The notes under the pieces were generated by a model. The model did no database searches. It was not told the origin of the DNA and saw nothing but the letters and a program-made list of their open reading frames with translations. From Variibacter sp. (lineage in GTDB: Bacteria > Pseudomonadota > Alphaproteobacteria > Rhizobiales > Xanthobacteraceae): DNA of 64,000 nucleotides. The translations under genes and the position numbers were made by a program. Within the stretch, counting starts at the first letter, position 1. Each line of letters starts with the position of its first letter. Shown here piece by piece: positions 9,701 to 20,011 of the stretch. The stretch spans positions 1-64,000 of the forward strand of contig JADGHE010000002.1 in NCBI GenBank assembly GCA_019689555.1, given 5' to 3'.

Positions 9701-10702
9701 TCAGAGCATCGAGGGCAAAACGCGATCCGGCGGTTTGTGGCCGTCCATGAAGGTCTTGATGTTGATGATGACCTTTTCGCCCATCTCGATGCGGCTCTCG
9801 ATCGTCGCCGAGCCCATATGCGGCAGCAGCACGACCTTGCCGAGCCGCGCGAGCTTGATGAGGCGCGGATTGATCGCCGGCTCGTGCTCGAACACGTCGA
9901 GGCCGGCGCCGGCGATCGCGCCCGCCTCGATCAGCCGCGCGAGCGTCGCCTCGTCGATGACCTCGCCGCGGGCGGTGTTCACCACATAGGCCTCCGGCCG
10001 GATCAGCTTCAGCCGCCGCGCGGACAGAAGGTGATAGGTCGCCGGCGTGTGCGGGCAATTGACCGAGATGATGTCCATGCGCGCCAGCATCTGGTCGAGG
10101 CTTTCCCAATAGGTGGCTTCGACCTCCTCCTCGATGCTGGCCGGAACGCGCCGGCGATTGTGGTAGTGGATCTGCAGGCCGAAGGCGCGCGCCCGCCGCG
10201 CCACCGCAAGGCCGATGCGGCCCATGCCGATGATCCCGAGCCGCTTGCCCGAGATGCGGTGCCCGAGCATCCAGGTCGGGGACCAGCCGGCCCATTCCTT
10301 GTCGCCGGTCAGGATCGCCGCCCCCTCTGCGAGGCGCCGCGGCACCGCGAGAATGAGCGCCATGGTCATGTCGGCGGTGTCTTCGGTGAGCACGCGCGGC
10401 GTGTTGGTCACCGTGATGCCCGCCTTGGCGGCCGCCGTGACGTCGATATTGTCGACGCCGTTGCCGAAATTCGCGATCAGCTTCAACCTCTCGCCCGCCT
10501 GCCCGATCAGTTCGGCGTCGATGCGGTCGGTCACCGTCGGCACCAGCACGTCGGCGGTCCGCATCGCCTCGGCGAGTTCGGCCTTGCTCATCGGCGTGTC
10601 GTCGAGATTGAGGCGCGCGTCGAACAGCTCGCGCATGCGCGTCTCGACGGTATCGGGCAGCTTGCGGGTGACGACCACCAGGGGCTTCTTGCGATTGGCC
10701 AT
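9701..10702 (-). CDS. D-2-hydroxyacid dehydrogenase (glyoxylate/hydroxypyruvate reductase type)
   Basis: 333-residue NAD(P)H-dependent dehydrogenase reducing 2-keto acids to D-2-hydroxyacids, probably glyoxylate or hydroxypyruvate. The Rossmann motif is GIIGMGRIGLAVARR. The catalytic residues are in place: Arg in VVNTARGEVID, Glu in AGLDVFEHEP, and His in LLPHMGSAT. The substrate-binding NFGNGVDNID is typical of the GyaR group. The start at 10702 is a plain ATG. It shares a 124-base divergent region with the SH3b gene. Confidence 0.92.
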   Translation of the reverse strand: MANRKKPLVVVTRKLPDTVETRMRELFDARLNLDDTPMSKAELAEAMRTADVLVPTVTDRIDAELIGQAGERLKLIANFGNGVDNIDVTAAAKAGITVTNTPRVLTEDTADMTMALILAVPRRLAEGAAILTGDKEWAGWSPTWMLGHRISGKRLGIIGMGRIGLAVARRARAFGLQIHYHNRRRVPASIEEEVEATYWESLDQMLARMDIISVNCPHTPATYHLLSARRLKLIRPEAYVVNTARGEVIDEATLARLIEAGAIAGAGLDVFEHEPAINPRLIKLARLGKVVLLPHMGSATIESRIEMGEKVIINIKTFMDGHKPPDRVLPSML

Positions 10703-10826
10703 GGCTCGATCCGGTGCCAGTGTCCTCTCGTAATCCGTTTCCGTTCAGCCGCCATTAACTGCGTCGACCGACACTGCCCGTGCCCACGTCGAGCGGAAGG
10801 AATTGATGCCGCACTGTGTCTAACAG

Positions 10827-11468
10827 ATGAATTCCGCAACAAAAAGCGTCTCGCGCCTGCTCCGCAAAACCGATCGCATCGCACAGTCGAGGGCGACGGC
10901 GGCTCGTCGGCCCGATGCCGTCGGCGCCATGCGTGCGGCTGCGGCTCGGAGGCGGGGCGTGATCGGCATGGTCCTTCTTCTGCTGCCCGTGCTGCTCGGC
11001 GCGCCGGTGCGGGCGGAGCCGTCGGTGGGGCCGTCGAGCGGGCTGCCCGTGCCCCGATTCGTGAGCCTCAAGGCCGATCGGGTCAATGTCCGCGCCGGGC
11101 CGACCAAGGACCATCCGGTGGTGTGGATCTTCACGCGTCCGGGGCTGCCGGTCGAGGTCACGGCGGAGTTCGATAACTGGCGCCGCATCCGCGACTGGGA
11201 GGGCGCGGAAGGCTGGGTCTACCACTCGCTGCTGTCCGGCCGGCGCACGGCCATTGTCACGGCGCGGCCGACGGCGAAGGACGCGCTCGTGCCGCTGCAC
11301 GAGTCCGCAAGCGAGCGCGCCGCCGTGGCGGCCCGGTTGCAGCCGGGCGTTCTCGCCGCCGTGAAGGCCTGCACCGGAAGCTGGTGCCGTCTGACGGGTC
11401 CCGGCTTCGACGGCTGGGTCGCGCAGGACCGGCTCTGGGGGGTTTATCCGAACGAAAAGCTCGACTAG
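10827..11468 (+). CDS. SH3b domain protein, exported
   Basis: 213 residues: a basic N-terminus of about 42 residues, one hydrophobic segment (GVIGMVLLLLPVLLGAPVRA, a signal or anchor), then two bacterial SH3-like modules. The first has FVSLKADRVNVRAGPTKDHP and ends GWVYHSLL; the second runs to GWVAQDRLWGVYP. Such proteins bind cell-wall peptides and occur widely in Hyphomicrobiales, without a defined role. The true start may be an inner ATG at 10929 or 10968, which would give a more normal signal peptide. It ends 67 bases before the convergent irr gene. Confidence 0.8.
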   Translation: MNSATKSVSRLLRKTDRIAQSRATAARRPDAVGAMRAAAARRRGVIGMVLLLLPVLLGAPVRAEPSVGPSSGLPVPRFVSLKADRVNVRAGPTKDHPVVWIFTRPGLPVEVTAEFDNWRRIRDWEGAEGWVYHSLLSGRRTAIVTARPTAKDALVPLHESASERAAVAARLQPGVLAAVKACTGSWCRLTGPGFDGWVAQDRLWGVYPNEKLD

Positions 11469-11535
11469 CGGCACCTGCGGCGCCGTCATCGGGCGCAGCG
11501 GGGCAGGCGGGAGCGCCGCGCGCGGCCCGCGCGGC

Positions 11536-12039
11536 CTATTCGTCCTTGCGCTTGAGGCGCACCACGACGTCGATGCGGGCGATCTCGAACCCCTCGGGCG
11601 GGGTCGGCATGCGGTCGACGATCACGTCGGCCTCGGGGATGTCGACCAGCGCGTCCTCGCCTTCCACAAAAAAGTGGTGGTGGTCCGATACGTTCGTGTC
11701 GAAATAGGTCTTGGAGCCGTCCACGGCCACCTGGCGCAACAACCCCACCTCGGTGAACTGGTGCAGGGTGTTATAGACGGTTGCAAGCGACACCGGCACC
11801 TTGGCGCGGGTAGCCTCCTCGTAGAGCATTTCCGCCGTGATGTGGCGATCGCCCTTGGCGAAGAGAATCCAGCCCAGCGCCATGCGCTGGCGGGTCGGAC
11901 GCAGGCCCACCTGCCGCAGCATGGCTTTGACGTCGTGCCACGGGCAGCCGTTGAGTTCGGCACGGACAGCCGTATTCGGCCGCCGCTCCCCGGACGATTC
12001 GGGGGTCGGCGAGATCACCACCGCGCGCGTATGCGTCAT
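11536..12039 (-). CDS. irr: iron response regulator Irr (Fur family)
   Basis: 167-residue Fur superfamily regulator that, in rhizobia, represses or activates iron and heme genes under iron limitation and is destabilised by heme. Seen: the heme regulatory motif GCPWHD near residue 31, the winged helix VGLRPTRQRMALGWILF and ATVYNTLHQF, and the histidine-rich second heme site SDHHHFFVEGED. The presence of both heme motifs matches Bradyrhizobium-type Irr. Divergent from fabA, an arrangement I know from this order. It probably controls itself or its neighbour from the shared 199-base region, but no clear ICE box was found. Confidence 0.95.
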   Translation of the reverse strand: MTHTRAVVISPTPESSGERRPNTAVRAELNGCPWHDVKAMLRQVGLRPTRQRMALGWILFAKGDRHITAEMLYEEATRAKVPVSLATVYNTLHQFTEVGLLRQVAVDGSKTYFDTNVSDHHHFFVEGEDALVDIPEADVIVDRMPTPPEGFEIARIDVVVRLKRKDE

Positions 12040-12123
12040 CTTTCCTCAGGCCACCGCGTCTCAGCCGTGGCTGCTTGGCTTCGGCTGAATTACTGCAGAC
12101 AGATGATAGGCATCGGGGGGGCT

Positions 12124-12144
12124 GGATGCAACTCGTTGGCATCC
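12124..12144. promoter_or_regulatory. imperfect inverted repeat upstream of fabA
   Basis: GGATGCAA and TTGGCATCC face each other around CTCG with a single extra G. It lies 95 bases before fabA in the irr-fabA divergent region. A regulator operator is possible, but the binding protein is unknown. Confidence 0.25.
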
Positions 12145-12238
12145 GCACAAGGGGCCCGGCGCGACCTCTTGGTCGCTTTGCCACCTGCCGCGGCTATGTT
12201 AGAAGGCGCCGGAAATTCTCTGCCCATGCGAAGGTTTG

Positions 12239-12775
12239 ATGACGATGCAGCAGCGCCCGACGAGCTTCGATTATGAGGCCCTGCTGGCTTGCGGCCGTGG
12301 CGAACTGTTCGGGGAAGGCAACGCGCAACTGCCGCTGCCGCCCATGCTCATGTTCGACCGCATCTCCGAGATCGCGGAGGAAGGCGGCGAACACGGCAAG
12401 GGGCTGGTGAGGGCCGAACTCGACGTGAAGCCCGATCTCTGGTTTTTCCCCTGCCACTTCAAGGGCGATCCCGTGATGCCGGGCTGTCTCGGCCTGGACG
12501 CTCTGTGGCAGCTCGTGGGGTTTTTCCTGGGCTGGCTCGGTGCCCCGGGCAGGGGCCGCGCGCTCGGCCTCGGCGAGCTGAGGTTCTCGGGTCAGGTCCT
12601 GCCGACCGTGAAGAAGGTCATCTACGGGATCGACATCAAGCGTGTGGTGCGCTCCAAGCTGGTGCTGGGCATCGCGGACGGCTGGCTGTCGGCGGACGGG
12701 GACGTCATCTATCGGGCCTTTGACCTGAAGGTGGGTCTCTTCCGCCAGGGCGCCATGCAGCCGAGCGAAGCCTGA
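12239..12775 (+). CDS. fabA: 3-hydroxydecanoyl-ACP dehydratase/isomerase FabA
   Basis: 178-residue bifunctional enzyme that dehydrates 3-hydroxydecanoyl-ACP and isomerises trans-2- to cis-3-decenoyl-ACP, the branch point for unsaturated fatty acids. The active-site histidine is in [15 protein letters not shown], and the catalytic aspartate follows in [17 protein letters not shown]. Near-complete match to E. coli FabA in length and layout. The ATG at 12239 has GAAGG 5-8 bases upstream; the TTG at 12236 is less likely. First gene of fabA-fabB-fabI. Confidence 0.96.
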   Translation: MTMQQRPTSFDYEALLACGRGELFGEGNAQLPLPPMLMFDRISEIAEEGGEHGKGLVRAELDVKPDLWFFPCHFKGDPVMPGCLGLDALWQLVGFFLGWLGAPGRGRALGLGELRFSGQVLPTVKKVIYGIDIKRVVRSKLVLGIADGWLSADGDVIYRAFDLKVGLFRQGAMQPSEA

Positions 12776-12859
12776 GGGCGGCGCGCGGTCGTCGGCTCCT
12801 CGGCTGCGGGCCGGGGAGGTCGGCGCTGCGTCCATTGAGACAAAGCGAACGAGTCCGGC

Positions 12860-14077
12860 ATGAGACGCGTCGTGGTCACGGGGATGGGGATCGTCTCCTC
12901 CATCGGCAACAACACCCAGGAAGTGCTCGCCAGCCTGCGCGAAGCCAGGTCGGGCGTGGTGCGCGCGGAGAAGTATGCCGAGCTCGGGTTCCGCTGCCAG
13001 GTGCACGCCGCGCCGACGCTCAATCCGGAGGAGGTCGTGGATCGGCGGGCGCAGCGCTTTCTCGGCGGCGGCGCCGCGTGGAACCACGTGGCCATGGAGC
13101 AGGCCATCCGCGACGCCGGACTCGAGGAGCGGGAAGTGTCGAACGAGCGCACCGGCATCATCATGGGCTCCGGCGGCCCCTCGACGCGCGCGATTGTCGA
13201 AGCGGCGGACATCGCCCGCGACAAAGGGCCGCGCCGCGTGGGGCCGTTCGCGGTGCCGAAGGCCATGTCGTCGACCGCTTCGGCGACGCTCGCCACCTGG
13301 TTCAAGATCAAGGGCGTCAACTATTCCATCTCCTCCGCGTGCGCGACCTCCAACCACTGCATCGGCAACGCGATGGAGCTCATCAAGCTCGGCAAGCAGG
13401 ACATCATCTTCGCCGGGGGATGCGAGGAGCTCGACTGGACCTTGTCGGTCCTCTTCGACGCCATGGGGGCGATGTCGTCGAAGTTCAACGACACGCCGGA
13501 AAAGGCGTCGCGGGCCTATGACGCGGATCGCGACGGCTTCGTGATCGCGGGGGGCGCCGGCGTGCTGGTTCTCGAAGAGCTTGAGCACGCGCGCGCCCGC
13601 GGCGCGCGGATCTACGGCGAGGTTGCAGGTTATGGCGCGACCTCGGACGGCTACGACATGGTCGCGCCCTCGGGCGAGGGTGCGGTCCGCTGCATGCGCA
13701 TGGCGCTCGCGGACGTGAAGGTGCCCGTCGACTACATCAACCCGCACGCCACCTCGACGCCGGTCGGCGACATCAAGGAGATCGAGGCCATCCGCGAGGT
13801 GTTCGGCGACAAATGCCCGCCCATCTCGGCGACGAAATCGCTCACCGGCCATTCGCTCGGGGCGGCCGGCGTGCAGGAGGCGATCTACTCGCTCCTGATG
13901 ATGCAGAACGGCTTCATCTGCGAGAGCGCGAACATCGAAAATCTCGATCCGGCAATAGCCGATATGCCGATTGTGCGCGAGCGCCGCGACAATGTGGAGA
14001 TCGGCTGCGTGCTGTCCAACTCCTTCGGTTTCGGCGGCACCAATGCTTCGATCGTGCTGAAGCGGCTGGATGCGTGA
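12860..14077 (+). CDS. fabB: 3-oxoacyl-ACP synthase I FabB
   Basis: 405-residue condensing enzyme that elongates the cis-3-decenoyl-ACP made by FabA with malonyl-ACP. The catalytic triad is visible: Cys in SSACATSNH, His in [11 protein letters not shown], and His in TGHSLGAAG. The C-terminal [15 protein letters not shown] is the usual thiolase-fold ending. It follows fabA by 84 bases, in keeping with one transcript. The FabA/FabB pair is diagnostic for anaerobic-type unsaturated fatty acid synthesis. Confidence 0.96.
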   Translation: MRRVVVTGMGIVSSIGNNTQEVLASLREARSGVVRAEKYAELGFRCQVHAAPTLNPEEVVDRRAQRFLGGGAAWNHVAMEQAIRDAGLEEREVSNERTGIIMGSGGPSTRAIVEAADIARDKGPRRVGPFAVPKAMSSTASATLATWFKIKGVNYSISSACATSNHCIGNAMELIKLGKQDIIFAGGCEELDWTLSVLFDAMGAMSSKFNDTPEKASRAYDADRDGFVIAGGAGVLVLEELEHARARGARIYGEVAGYGATSDGYDMVAPSGEGAVRCMRMALADVKVPVDYINPHATSTPVGDIKEIEAIREVFGDKCPPISATKSLTGHSLGAAGVQEAIYSLLMMQNGFICESANIENLDPAIADMPIVRERRDNVEIGCVLSNSFGFGGTNASIVLKRLDA

Positions 14078-14249
14078 GCGACGCGATTTCCATGCAGGCC
14101 CTTTCTCCTTATCGTGAGGCATCGGGCGGCCGCGCCTGCGCGCCCGTGGCGGAGATGCGCCTGCGCCCCCGTCGCGTGACCATGCCGCCGAAGACCGGAT
14201 CGGATGGTCCGCCCGTCCCAACGACCCCAAAAAGAGCAAAGGAATGGCC

Positions 14250-15095
14250 ATGACGCCTTTGATGCACGGCAAGCGCGGGCTGATCATGGGCGTCGCCAAC
14301 GATCATTCGATCGCGTGGGGCATCGCCAAGACCTTGGCCGAGCACGGCGCGACGCTCGCCTTCACCTACCAGACCGAGGCCCTTGGCAAGCGCGTCAAGC
14401 CGCTCGCCGCGTCGGTCGGCTCGTCGCTGGCGCTGCCGTGCGACGTCGAGGATCTGGAGTCCGTGGACGCCGTCTTCGCGGCGCTCGGCGAGCAGTGGGG
14501 CTCGCTCGATTTCGTCGTGCACGCCATCGCCTATTCGGACCGCAACGAGCTCAAGGGCAGCTATGCGGACACGACGCGCGAGAACTTCACGCGCACCATG
14601 GTGATCTCGTGCTTCTCCTTCACGGAGGTGGCAAAGCGCGCCGCGCCGCTGATGACCGGGGGCGGCGCGCTGCTGACGCTGACCTACGGCGGCTCGACCC
14701 GCGTCATGCCCAACTACAACGTGATGGGCGTCGCGAAGGCGGCGCTGGAGGCGAGCGTGCGCTATCTCGCCGCCGACTTCGGCCCGCGCAACATCCGCGT
14801 CAATGCCATCTCGGCGGGGCCGGTGCGGACGCTTGCCGGCGCCGGCATCGCGGATGCGCGCCTCATGTTCAACTTCCAGAAACGTCATGCGCCGCTGCGC
14901 CGTCCGGTGACCATCGAGGAGGTCGGCGGAGCCGCGCTCTACCTCCTCTCGGACCTGTCGAGCGCGGTCACCGGCGAGGTGCACTTCGTCGACGCCGGCT
15001 ACAACATCATCTCGATGCCGCACCCCGCCGCGCTGCAGACGGTGGACGAAGCGCAGACCGCCGCCGAGGCACGCCGGCCCGACGCCGCGCAATAA
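14250..15095 (+). CDS. fabI: enoyl-ACP reductase FabI (NADH)
   Basis: 281-residue SDR-type enoyl-ACP reductase that completes each elongation cycle and is the target class of triclosan. Seen: the cofactor loop [17 protein letters not shown], the catalytic Tyr-x6-Lys in [18 protein letters not shown], and [14 protein letters not shown] after it. The ATG at 14250 has AAAGGA 6 bases upstream; the ATG at 14244 is nearer than a ribosome site should be. It lies 172 bases after fabB on the same strand. The C-terminal 25 residues after PHPAALQTV are a polar tail of low conservation. Confidence 0.94.
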   Translation: MTPLMHGKRGLIMGVANDHSIAWGIAKTLAEHGATLAFTYQTEALGKRVKPLAASVGSSLALPCDVEDLESVDAVFAALGEQWGSLDFVVHAIAYSDRNELKGSYADTTRENFTRTMVISCFSFTEVAKRAAPLMTGGGALLTLTYGGSTRVMPNYNVMGVAKAALEASVRYLAADFGPRNIRVNAISAGPVRTLAGAGIADARLMFNFQKRHAPLRRPVTIEEVGGAALYLLSDLSSAVTGEVHFVDAGYNIISMPHPAALQTVDEAQTAAEARRPDAAQ

Positions 15096-15232
15096 GGTCG
15101 CACTATCCGTAACTCGGGCTGCGGGGATGGCGAATCTTTTCCCGATTCGCCGTTCGCTCCGATTTTGCCCCTCCCCGACCCCCTCCCGCACGGCCGAACG
15201 GGCGGGCAACGGGATCGCGCCGCGCTGAAAAA

Positions 15233-15360
15233 AGCCGTCGTCCCGAGGTGCGAGCGGGAGCGAGCCTCGCGGATCAAGCAGGCGAAGGCGGGCGGACGAG
15301 CCGTTGCGCGCGCGGCGCCGTCCCCTTCGAGGGGCGCGCGACGCGCGACCGTCTCGGCGT
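15233..15360. repeat. dispersed intergenic repeat, copy 2
   Basis: It begins with the same AGCCGTCGTCCCGAGG found at 3394-3409. Further on, CCTTCGAGG and GCGCGCGGCGCCG blocks recur in both copies in a similar order, with the copies diverging in between. A third, shorter relative lies on the other strand at 55255-55315. Confidence 0.55.
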
Positions 15361-15447
15361 GGCGCAAGGGTGACGGCGCACAGGCAGCGACCGCCCCTTG
15401 CATTTCGCTCCCGCCGGGAAATCCGCTCTCAAAAGAAGCACGGCAAC

Positions 15448-15473
15448 AAAAAAGGCGGCGCCAAGGCCGCCTT
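15448..15473 (-). terminator. rho-independent terminator of the rimP-pnp operon
   Basis: Read on the minus strand, GGCGGC and GCCGCC (extended by AA/TT) form a stem around CTTGGC and are followed directly by six T. It begins 29 bases after the pnp stop and is the clearest intrinsic terminator in the window. Confidence 0.88.
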
Positions 15474-15501
15474 CTTCGTCAAGGTCGTTCGTCGGAGCCG
15501 C

Positions 15502-17667
15502 TCACTCGGCGGCGCCGGGCGCCGGATCGGCGGCGCGCTCCGCCTTGGCCTTCGCCTCGAGGTCTTCGCCGGTCTGCTGGTCCACCGCCTTCATGGACAG
15601 GCGGACCTTGCCGCGCTCGTCGAACCCGAGCAGCTTCACCTTCACCTTGTCGCCTTCCTTGACCACGTCGGTGACCTTCTGCACGCGGTGCGGCGCAAGC
15701 TGGCTGATGTGGACGAGGCCGTCCCGCGAGCCGAAGAAGTTCACGAAGGCGCCGAAGTCCATGGTCTTGACGACCGTGCCCTCGTAGATCTGGCCCACCT
15801 CCGGCTCGGACACGATCGACTTGATCCAGTTGATGGCGGCGCGGATCGACTCGCTCTTGGAGGAGGCGATCTTCACCGTGCCGTCGTCCGAGATGTCGAT
15901 CTTCGCCCCGGTCTTGTCGACGATCTCGCGGATCACCTTGCCGCCGGAGCCGATGACCTCGCGGATCTTGTCGACCGGGATATGCATCACCTCGATGCGC
16001 GGCGCATGCTCGCCGAGCTCGGCGCGCGCCGTGCTCAGCGCCTTGTTCATCTCGCCGAGGATGTGCATGCGGCCCTCCTTCGCCTGGGCGAGCGCGATGC
16101 GCATGATTTCCTCGGTGATGCCGGCGATCTTGATGTCCATCTGCAGCGAGGTGATGCCGTACTCGGTGCCGGCCACCTTGAAATCCATGTCGCCGAGATG
16201 GTCCTCGTCGCCGATGATGTCCGAAAGCACGGAGAAGCGGTCGCCCTCGAGGATGAGCCCCATGGCGATGCCGGCGGTCGGCCGCCGCAGCGGCACGCCG
16301 GCGTCCATCAACGCGAGGGAGGTGCCGCACACCGTCGCCATCGAGGACGAGCCGTTCGACTCGGTGATCTCCGAGACGACGCGGATCGTGTAGGGGAACT
16401 CATGGTGGGGCGGCAGCATGGGGTGAATGGCGCGCCAGGCAAGCTTGCCGTGGCCGATCTCGCGGCGCCCCGGCGAGCCCAGCCGGCCCGTCTCGCCGAC
16501 CGAGAACGGCGGGAAGTTGTAGTGGAGCAGGAAGTGCTCCTTGTAGGTGCCCGGCAGCGCGTCGACGTACTGCTCGTCCTCGCCGGTGCCGAGCGTCGCC
16601 ACCACGAGCGCCTGCGTCTCGCCGCGGGTGAACAGCGCCGATCCGTGGGTGCGCGGGAGCACGCCGACCTCGCACGAGATCGGCCGCACGGTCTTGACGT
16701 CGCGGCCGTCGATGCGCCGGCCGGTGTCTAGAATGTTCCCGCGCACGATCTTGGCCTCGAGGTCCTTGAAGACCTTGGCGACCCGCAGCTTGTCGAAGCG
16801 CGGCGCGGCCTCCGTCTCGGGCGGGAAGAAATGCGCCATCACCTTGGCCTTGGCGGCGTCGACGGCGGCGTGGCGCTCCTGCTTCGTCGGGATCGCATAG
16901 GCGGCCCGCAGGTCGGCCTCGATCAGGCCGCGCATCTCTTCTTCGAGCTCGGTGTTGTCCGGCGGCGAAAATTCGCGCGGTTCCTTGGCCGCCTTCTCGG
17001 CGAGGCGGATGATCGCGTCGATCACCGGCTGGAAGTGTCGGTGGCCGAACATCACGGCCCCCAGCATGATGTCCTCGGACAGCTCCTTGGCTTCCGATTC
17101 CACCATCAGGACGGCGTCGCTCGTGCCGGCCACGACGAGATCGAGATGGCTTTCCAGCATCTCGTCGATCTGCGGGTTGAGCACGTATTCGTTGCCGATG
17201 AAGCCGACGCGCGCGGCGCCGATCGGCCCCATGAACGGCACGCCCGAGATCGTGAGCGCCGCCGAGGCGGCGATCATGGCGACGATGTCGGGATCGTTCT
17301 CGAGGTCATGCGAGAGCACGGTCGCGATCACCTGGGTGTCGCACCGGTAGCCGTCGGCGAACAGCGGCCGGATGGGCCGGTCGATCAGGCGGGAGACGAG
17401 CGTCTCGCGCTCGGTCGGCCGTCCTTCGCGCTTGAAATAGCCGCCGGGAATGCGCCCCGAGGCATAATACTTTTCGAAATAGTTGCAGGTGAGCGGCAGG
17501 AAATCGACGCCTTCCTTCGGCTCCTTGGCCGACACGACGGTGGCGAGCACGGTGGTCTCGCCATAGGTCGCCACGACGGCGCCGTCGGCCTGCCGCGCGA
17601 TCTTTCCGGTTTCAAGGGTGAGCCGTCGGCCTCCCCAGTCCAATCCAACACGGGCGATGTCGAACAT
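15502..17667 (-). CDS. pnp: polyribonucleotide nucleotidyltransferase PNPase
   Basis: 721-residue 3'-5' exoribonuclease and RNA polymerase-like phosphorylase, a trimer and core of the RNA degradosome. Two RNase PH domains: the first with [20 protein letters not shown], the second with [16 protein letters not shown] and [17 protein letters not shown]. Then a KH domain ([20 protein letters not shown]) and an S1 domain ([20 protein letters not shown]). The start at 17667 ([13 protein letters not shown]) is the family start; a longer frame to 17892 is spurious. The last about 15 residues are acidic/Ala-rich. It ends an operon with rpsO 270 bases upstream, as in most proteobacteria. Confidence 0.97.
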   Translation of the reverse strand: MFDIARVGLDWGGRRLTLETGKIARQADGAVVATYGETTVLATVVSAKEPKEGVDFLPLTCNYFEKYYASGRIPGGYFKREGRPTERETLVSRLIDRPIRPLFADGYRCDTQVIATVLSHDLENDPDIVAMIAASAALTISGVPFMGPIGAARVGFIGNEYVLNPQIDEMLESHLDLVVAGTSDAVLMVESEAKELSEDIMLGAVMFGHRHFQPVIDAIIRLAEKAAKEPREFSPPDNTELEEEMRGLIEADLRAAYAIPTKQERHAAVDAAKAKVMAHFFPPETEAAPRFDKLRVAKVFKDLEAKIVRGNILDTGRRIDGRDVKTVRPISCEVGVLPRTHGSALFTRGETQALVVATLGTGEDEQYVDALPGTYKEHFLLHYNFPPFSVGETGRLGSPGRREIGHGKLAWRAIHPMLPPHHEFPYTIRVVSEITESNGSSSMATVCGTSLALMDAGVPLRRPTAGIAMGLILEGDRFSVLSDIIGDEDHLGDMDFKVAGTEYGITSLQMDIKIAGITEEIMRIALAQAKEGRMHILGEMNKALSTARAELGEHAPRIEVMHIPVDKIREVIGSGGKVIREIVDKTGAKIDISDDGTVKIASSKSESIRAAINWIKSIVSEPEVGQIYEGTVVKTMDFGAFVNFFGSRDGLVHISQLAPHRVQKVTDVVKEGDKVKVKLLGFDERGKVRLSMKAVDQQTGEDLEAKAKAERAADPAPGAAE

Positions 17668-17937
17668 TTCGATCTTCTTCCATCGGTTCGCGGCTCTGCG
17701 AACGCCATGGGCAAGACGGCGAGACGCTGCGTCGGCGCGAACCGTCGCGGGTGAAACCAGCGTCTGGCGATCCTGCCATGGCCTTCGAGAGATCCTGTGT
17801 TTCCAAACGGGCGAGCCCCTCGCCCGCATCAAACGGCGCGGCGTCCCTCGCCGGCCGCTACGCGCGGGCGCCGAAACCGCGGCGCCCGCCATCTTTGCGC
17901 TTGCGCGGAGCCTGTCCCGCTCCCGCGCAATCCGCCG

Positions 17938-18207
17938 TTAGCGGCGAATTCCAAGCCGCTCGATCAACTTTCGATAGCGGGCTTCGTCCTTGCGACGGAG
18001 AAAATCGAGCAACTGCCGCCGCTGGGACACGAGCTTGAGCAGCCCGCGCCGTGAGTGGTTGTCTTTCACGTGGGTCTTGAAGTGCTCCGTCAGGTTGGCG
18101 ATCCGCTCCGAGAGGATCGCTATCTGCACTTCCGGCGAGCCTGTGTCGCCCTTTGAGGTTGCATATTCCTCGATCAGTTGCGCCTTGCGTTCGGCCGTGA
18201 TCGACAT
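17938..18207 (-). CDS. rpsO: 30S ribosomal protein S15
   Basis: 89-residue primary 16S rRNA-binding protein of the small subunit platform. The whole sequence is typical: [54 protein letters not shown], and the end [12 protein letters not shown]. The ATG at 18207 is chosen because the extra residues up to 18234 are not part of the family. It lies between truB and pnp, the normal order. Confidence 0.98.
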   Translation of the reverse strand: MSITAERKAQLIEEYATSKGDTGSPEVQIAILSERIANLTEHFKTHVKDNHSRRGLLKLVSQRRQLLDFLRRKDEARYRKLIERLGIRR

Positions 18208-18440
18208 CGACTGCTCCTGAATTGGGGGTCTCAAAGACGAAGCGCCGCCATTGCGGCCGCGCTTTGAGGCGGCCGGCGCCGGGATGTCGTCCAGCGCGGT
18301 CGCCGTTCATCAATGCGCGCGGGCTTGGGCCCGCGCGACGAGCCAATATAGCCGAATCGCTTGCCAAGACCAGCACAAAGACCGGGCACGAAGCGCGCGC
18401 GCCCGGTCCGCGCGGGGCGGCCGTCGGCTCCCGGAGGCTC

Positions 18441-19433
18441 CTAAATTCGCATGCGCGCCGTCGCCGGATCCCGCAGGTGGAAGATGCGGCGCGGGCACAG
18501 CTCGCCTTCGACCCCCTCGACGAGGGCGATCAGTTGGCCCTCGGTCGCAACGGCCGCCCATCCGGAGACCAACGGTGCGTCGCGGCCCCGCAGCAGCACC
18601 GGCTGCCCGCGGGCGAGCCGGGCGGCGTCCGCCCGGCTCACGGTCACGGCGGGCAGGCCCGCAAGGCCGGCGGAGACGGGAAGGAGGAGCGACGGCGGCG
18701 CCAAAGCGCCTTGATCCGCGTCCTCGGGCGCGGGCAGCGCGTCCAGCGTTTTCGCGACCGCCTCGGTGAACGGGCCGACGGCCGTGCGCCGCAGCGCTGA
18801 GACGTGCCCGTACGTCCCGAGCGCGAGGCCGAGGTCTCGGGCGAGCGCCCGCACATAGGTGCCCTTGCCGCATTCGGCCTCGAACTCGGCGTGGTCGGGG
18901 TCGGGCGTGCCGATCAAGGCGAGCCGGCTGATCTCGACGAGCCGCGGCTCGATGGTCACCTCCTCGCCCGCGCGGGCGAGGTCGTAGGCGCGCTCGCCGG
19001 CGATCTTGATCGCGGAGAACTTCGGCGGCGTCTGCATGATCTGGCCGATGAAGCGCGGCAGCGCGGCGCGGATCGCCTCCGCGCTCGGCCGCACGTCGGA
19101 GGTGTCCACCGTCCGGCCCTCGGCGTCGTCGGTGTCGGTGAGGACGCCCCACCGCACGGTGAAACGATAGCTCTTGCGGCCGTCCATCACGAACGGCACG
19201 GTCTTGGTCGCCTCGCCGAGCGCGATCGGCAGCACGCCGGAGGCGAGTGGGTCGAGCGTGCCCGCGTGGCCGGCCTTCTTGGCCGCGAAGGCGCGCTTCA
19301 CGATCGACACCGCGTGCGTCGAGGTCATGCCCACCGGCTTGTCGAGCACCAGCCAGCCGTCGACCTCTCGTTTCGCGCGCTTGGGTTTGCCCCGCTCTGT
19401 CGTGCCGCTTGCAAGCATCTTCGTCTCGGTCAT
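18441..19433 (-). CDS. truB: tRNA pseudouridine(55) synthase TruB
   Basis: 330-residue enzyme that converts U55 of the T-loop of elongator tRNAs to pseudouridine. The catalytic aspartate is in KKAGHAGTLDPLASGVLPIA. Other motifs are GWLVLDKPVGMTSTHAV at the N-terminus and GTYVRALARDLG, the RNA-binding part. The C-terminal PUA-like extension (about residues 255-330) ends with ELCPRRIFHLRDP. The start at 19433 has GGGAGGAAG about 9 bases before it; the ATG at 19454 has none. It follows rbfA by 55 bases. Confidence 0.95.
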   Translation of the reverse strand: MTETKMLASGTTERGKPKRAKREVDGWLVLDKPVGMTSTHAVSIVKRAFAAKKAGHAGTLDPLASGVLPIALGEATKTVPFVMDGRKSYRFTVRWGVLTDTDDAEGRTVDTSDVRPSAEAIRAALPRFIGQIMQTPPKFSAIKIAGERAYDLARAGEEVTIEPRLVEISRLALIGTPDPDHAEFEAECGKGTYVRALARDLGLALGTYGHVSALRRTAVGPFTEAVAKTLDALPAPEDADQGALAPPSLLLPVSAGLAGLPAVTVSRADAARLARGQPVLLRGRDAPLVSGWAAVATEGQLIALVEGVEGELCPRRIFHLRDPATARMRI

Positions 19434-19488
19434 GAGCCGGGCTTCCTCCCGCATCGAGCAGGAGGGATCACGCCCTGCCGCACAGTCG

Positions 19489-19905
19489 TCAATGCCCCTC
19501 TCCGTCGTCGCGCCCCAGATCGCGCTTCACCTCCGGCGATTGCAGCAGCTTCTCGATGCGCTCCGCTTCGTCGAAGCGGTCGTCGATGCGGAAGCGCAGA
19601 TCCGGAGCGAATTTGAGGTTCACGCGGTGGGCGATCTCGCCGCGCAGGAACCGCTTGTTGCGGTCGAGCGCGGACACCACCTCCTCGCCGTCCTTGCCGC
19701 CGAGTGGCATCACGTAGACGGTCGCAAGCCGCAGGTCCGCGCTCATGCGCACCTCCGGCACCGTGATCGTGTGGGACTCGATCACCGGGTCGCGCACCTG
19801 CCCGCGCGTGAGCACGTCGGCCAGCGCGTGGCGCACGAGCTCGCCGACTCGCAGCGCGCGCTGCGAAAGGCCGGTCGTCTGGTCGCGGCGATGGTGCCTC
19901 GGCAT
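19489..19905 (-). CDS. rbfA: ribosome-binding factor A
   Basis: 138-residue KH-fold cold-shock ribosome assembly factor acting on the 16S 5' end of the 30S particle. Seen: [39 protein letters not shown], and [20 protein letters not shown] with the family ending [16 protein letters not shown]. The terminal 20 residues are polar and variable. It sits between infB (106 bases) and truB in the standard operon order. Confidence 0.95.
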   Translation of the reverse strand: MPRHHRRDQTTGLSQRALRVGELVRHALADVLTRGQVRDPVIESHTITVPEVRMSADLRLATVYVMPLGGKDGEEVVSALDRNKRFLRGEIAHRVNLKFAPDLRFRIDDRFDEAERIEKLLQSPEVKRDLGRDDGEGH

Positions 19906-20011
19906 GTCGATTTCGATTCGGACGTGCTGTTGTCCCCCGCGTTCCGCGCGCGGCGCAACGCCGATGCGAAGCGCCGCCGGCGCGCCTTCCGGGCGCGGGG
20001 ACCGATAATGC

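Larger units (their letters stand above)
15096..15501. other. 406-base convergent intergenic region
   Basis: Between the convergent fabI and pnp genes. It contains the second copy of the dispersed repeat (from 15233) and the pnp terminator (15448-15473). I see no credible gene, although the pieces after 15300 can be read as short Arg-rich ORFs. Confidence 0.5.

Noticed and set aside
12040-12238. Iron control element (ICE) in the irr-fabA region
   Set aside because: No TTTAGAA-type inverted motif could be found. Only an unrelated imperfect palindrome was noted.
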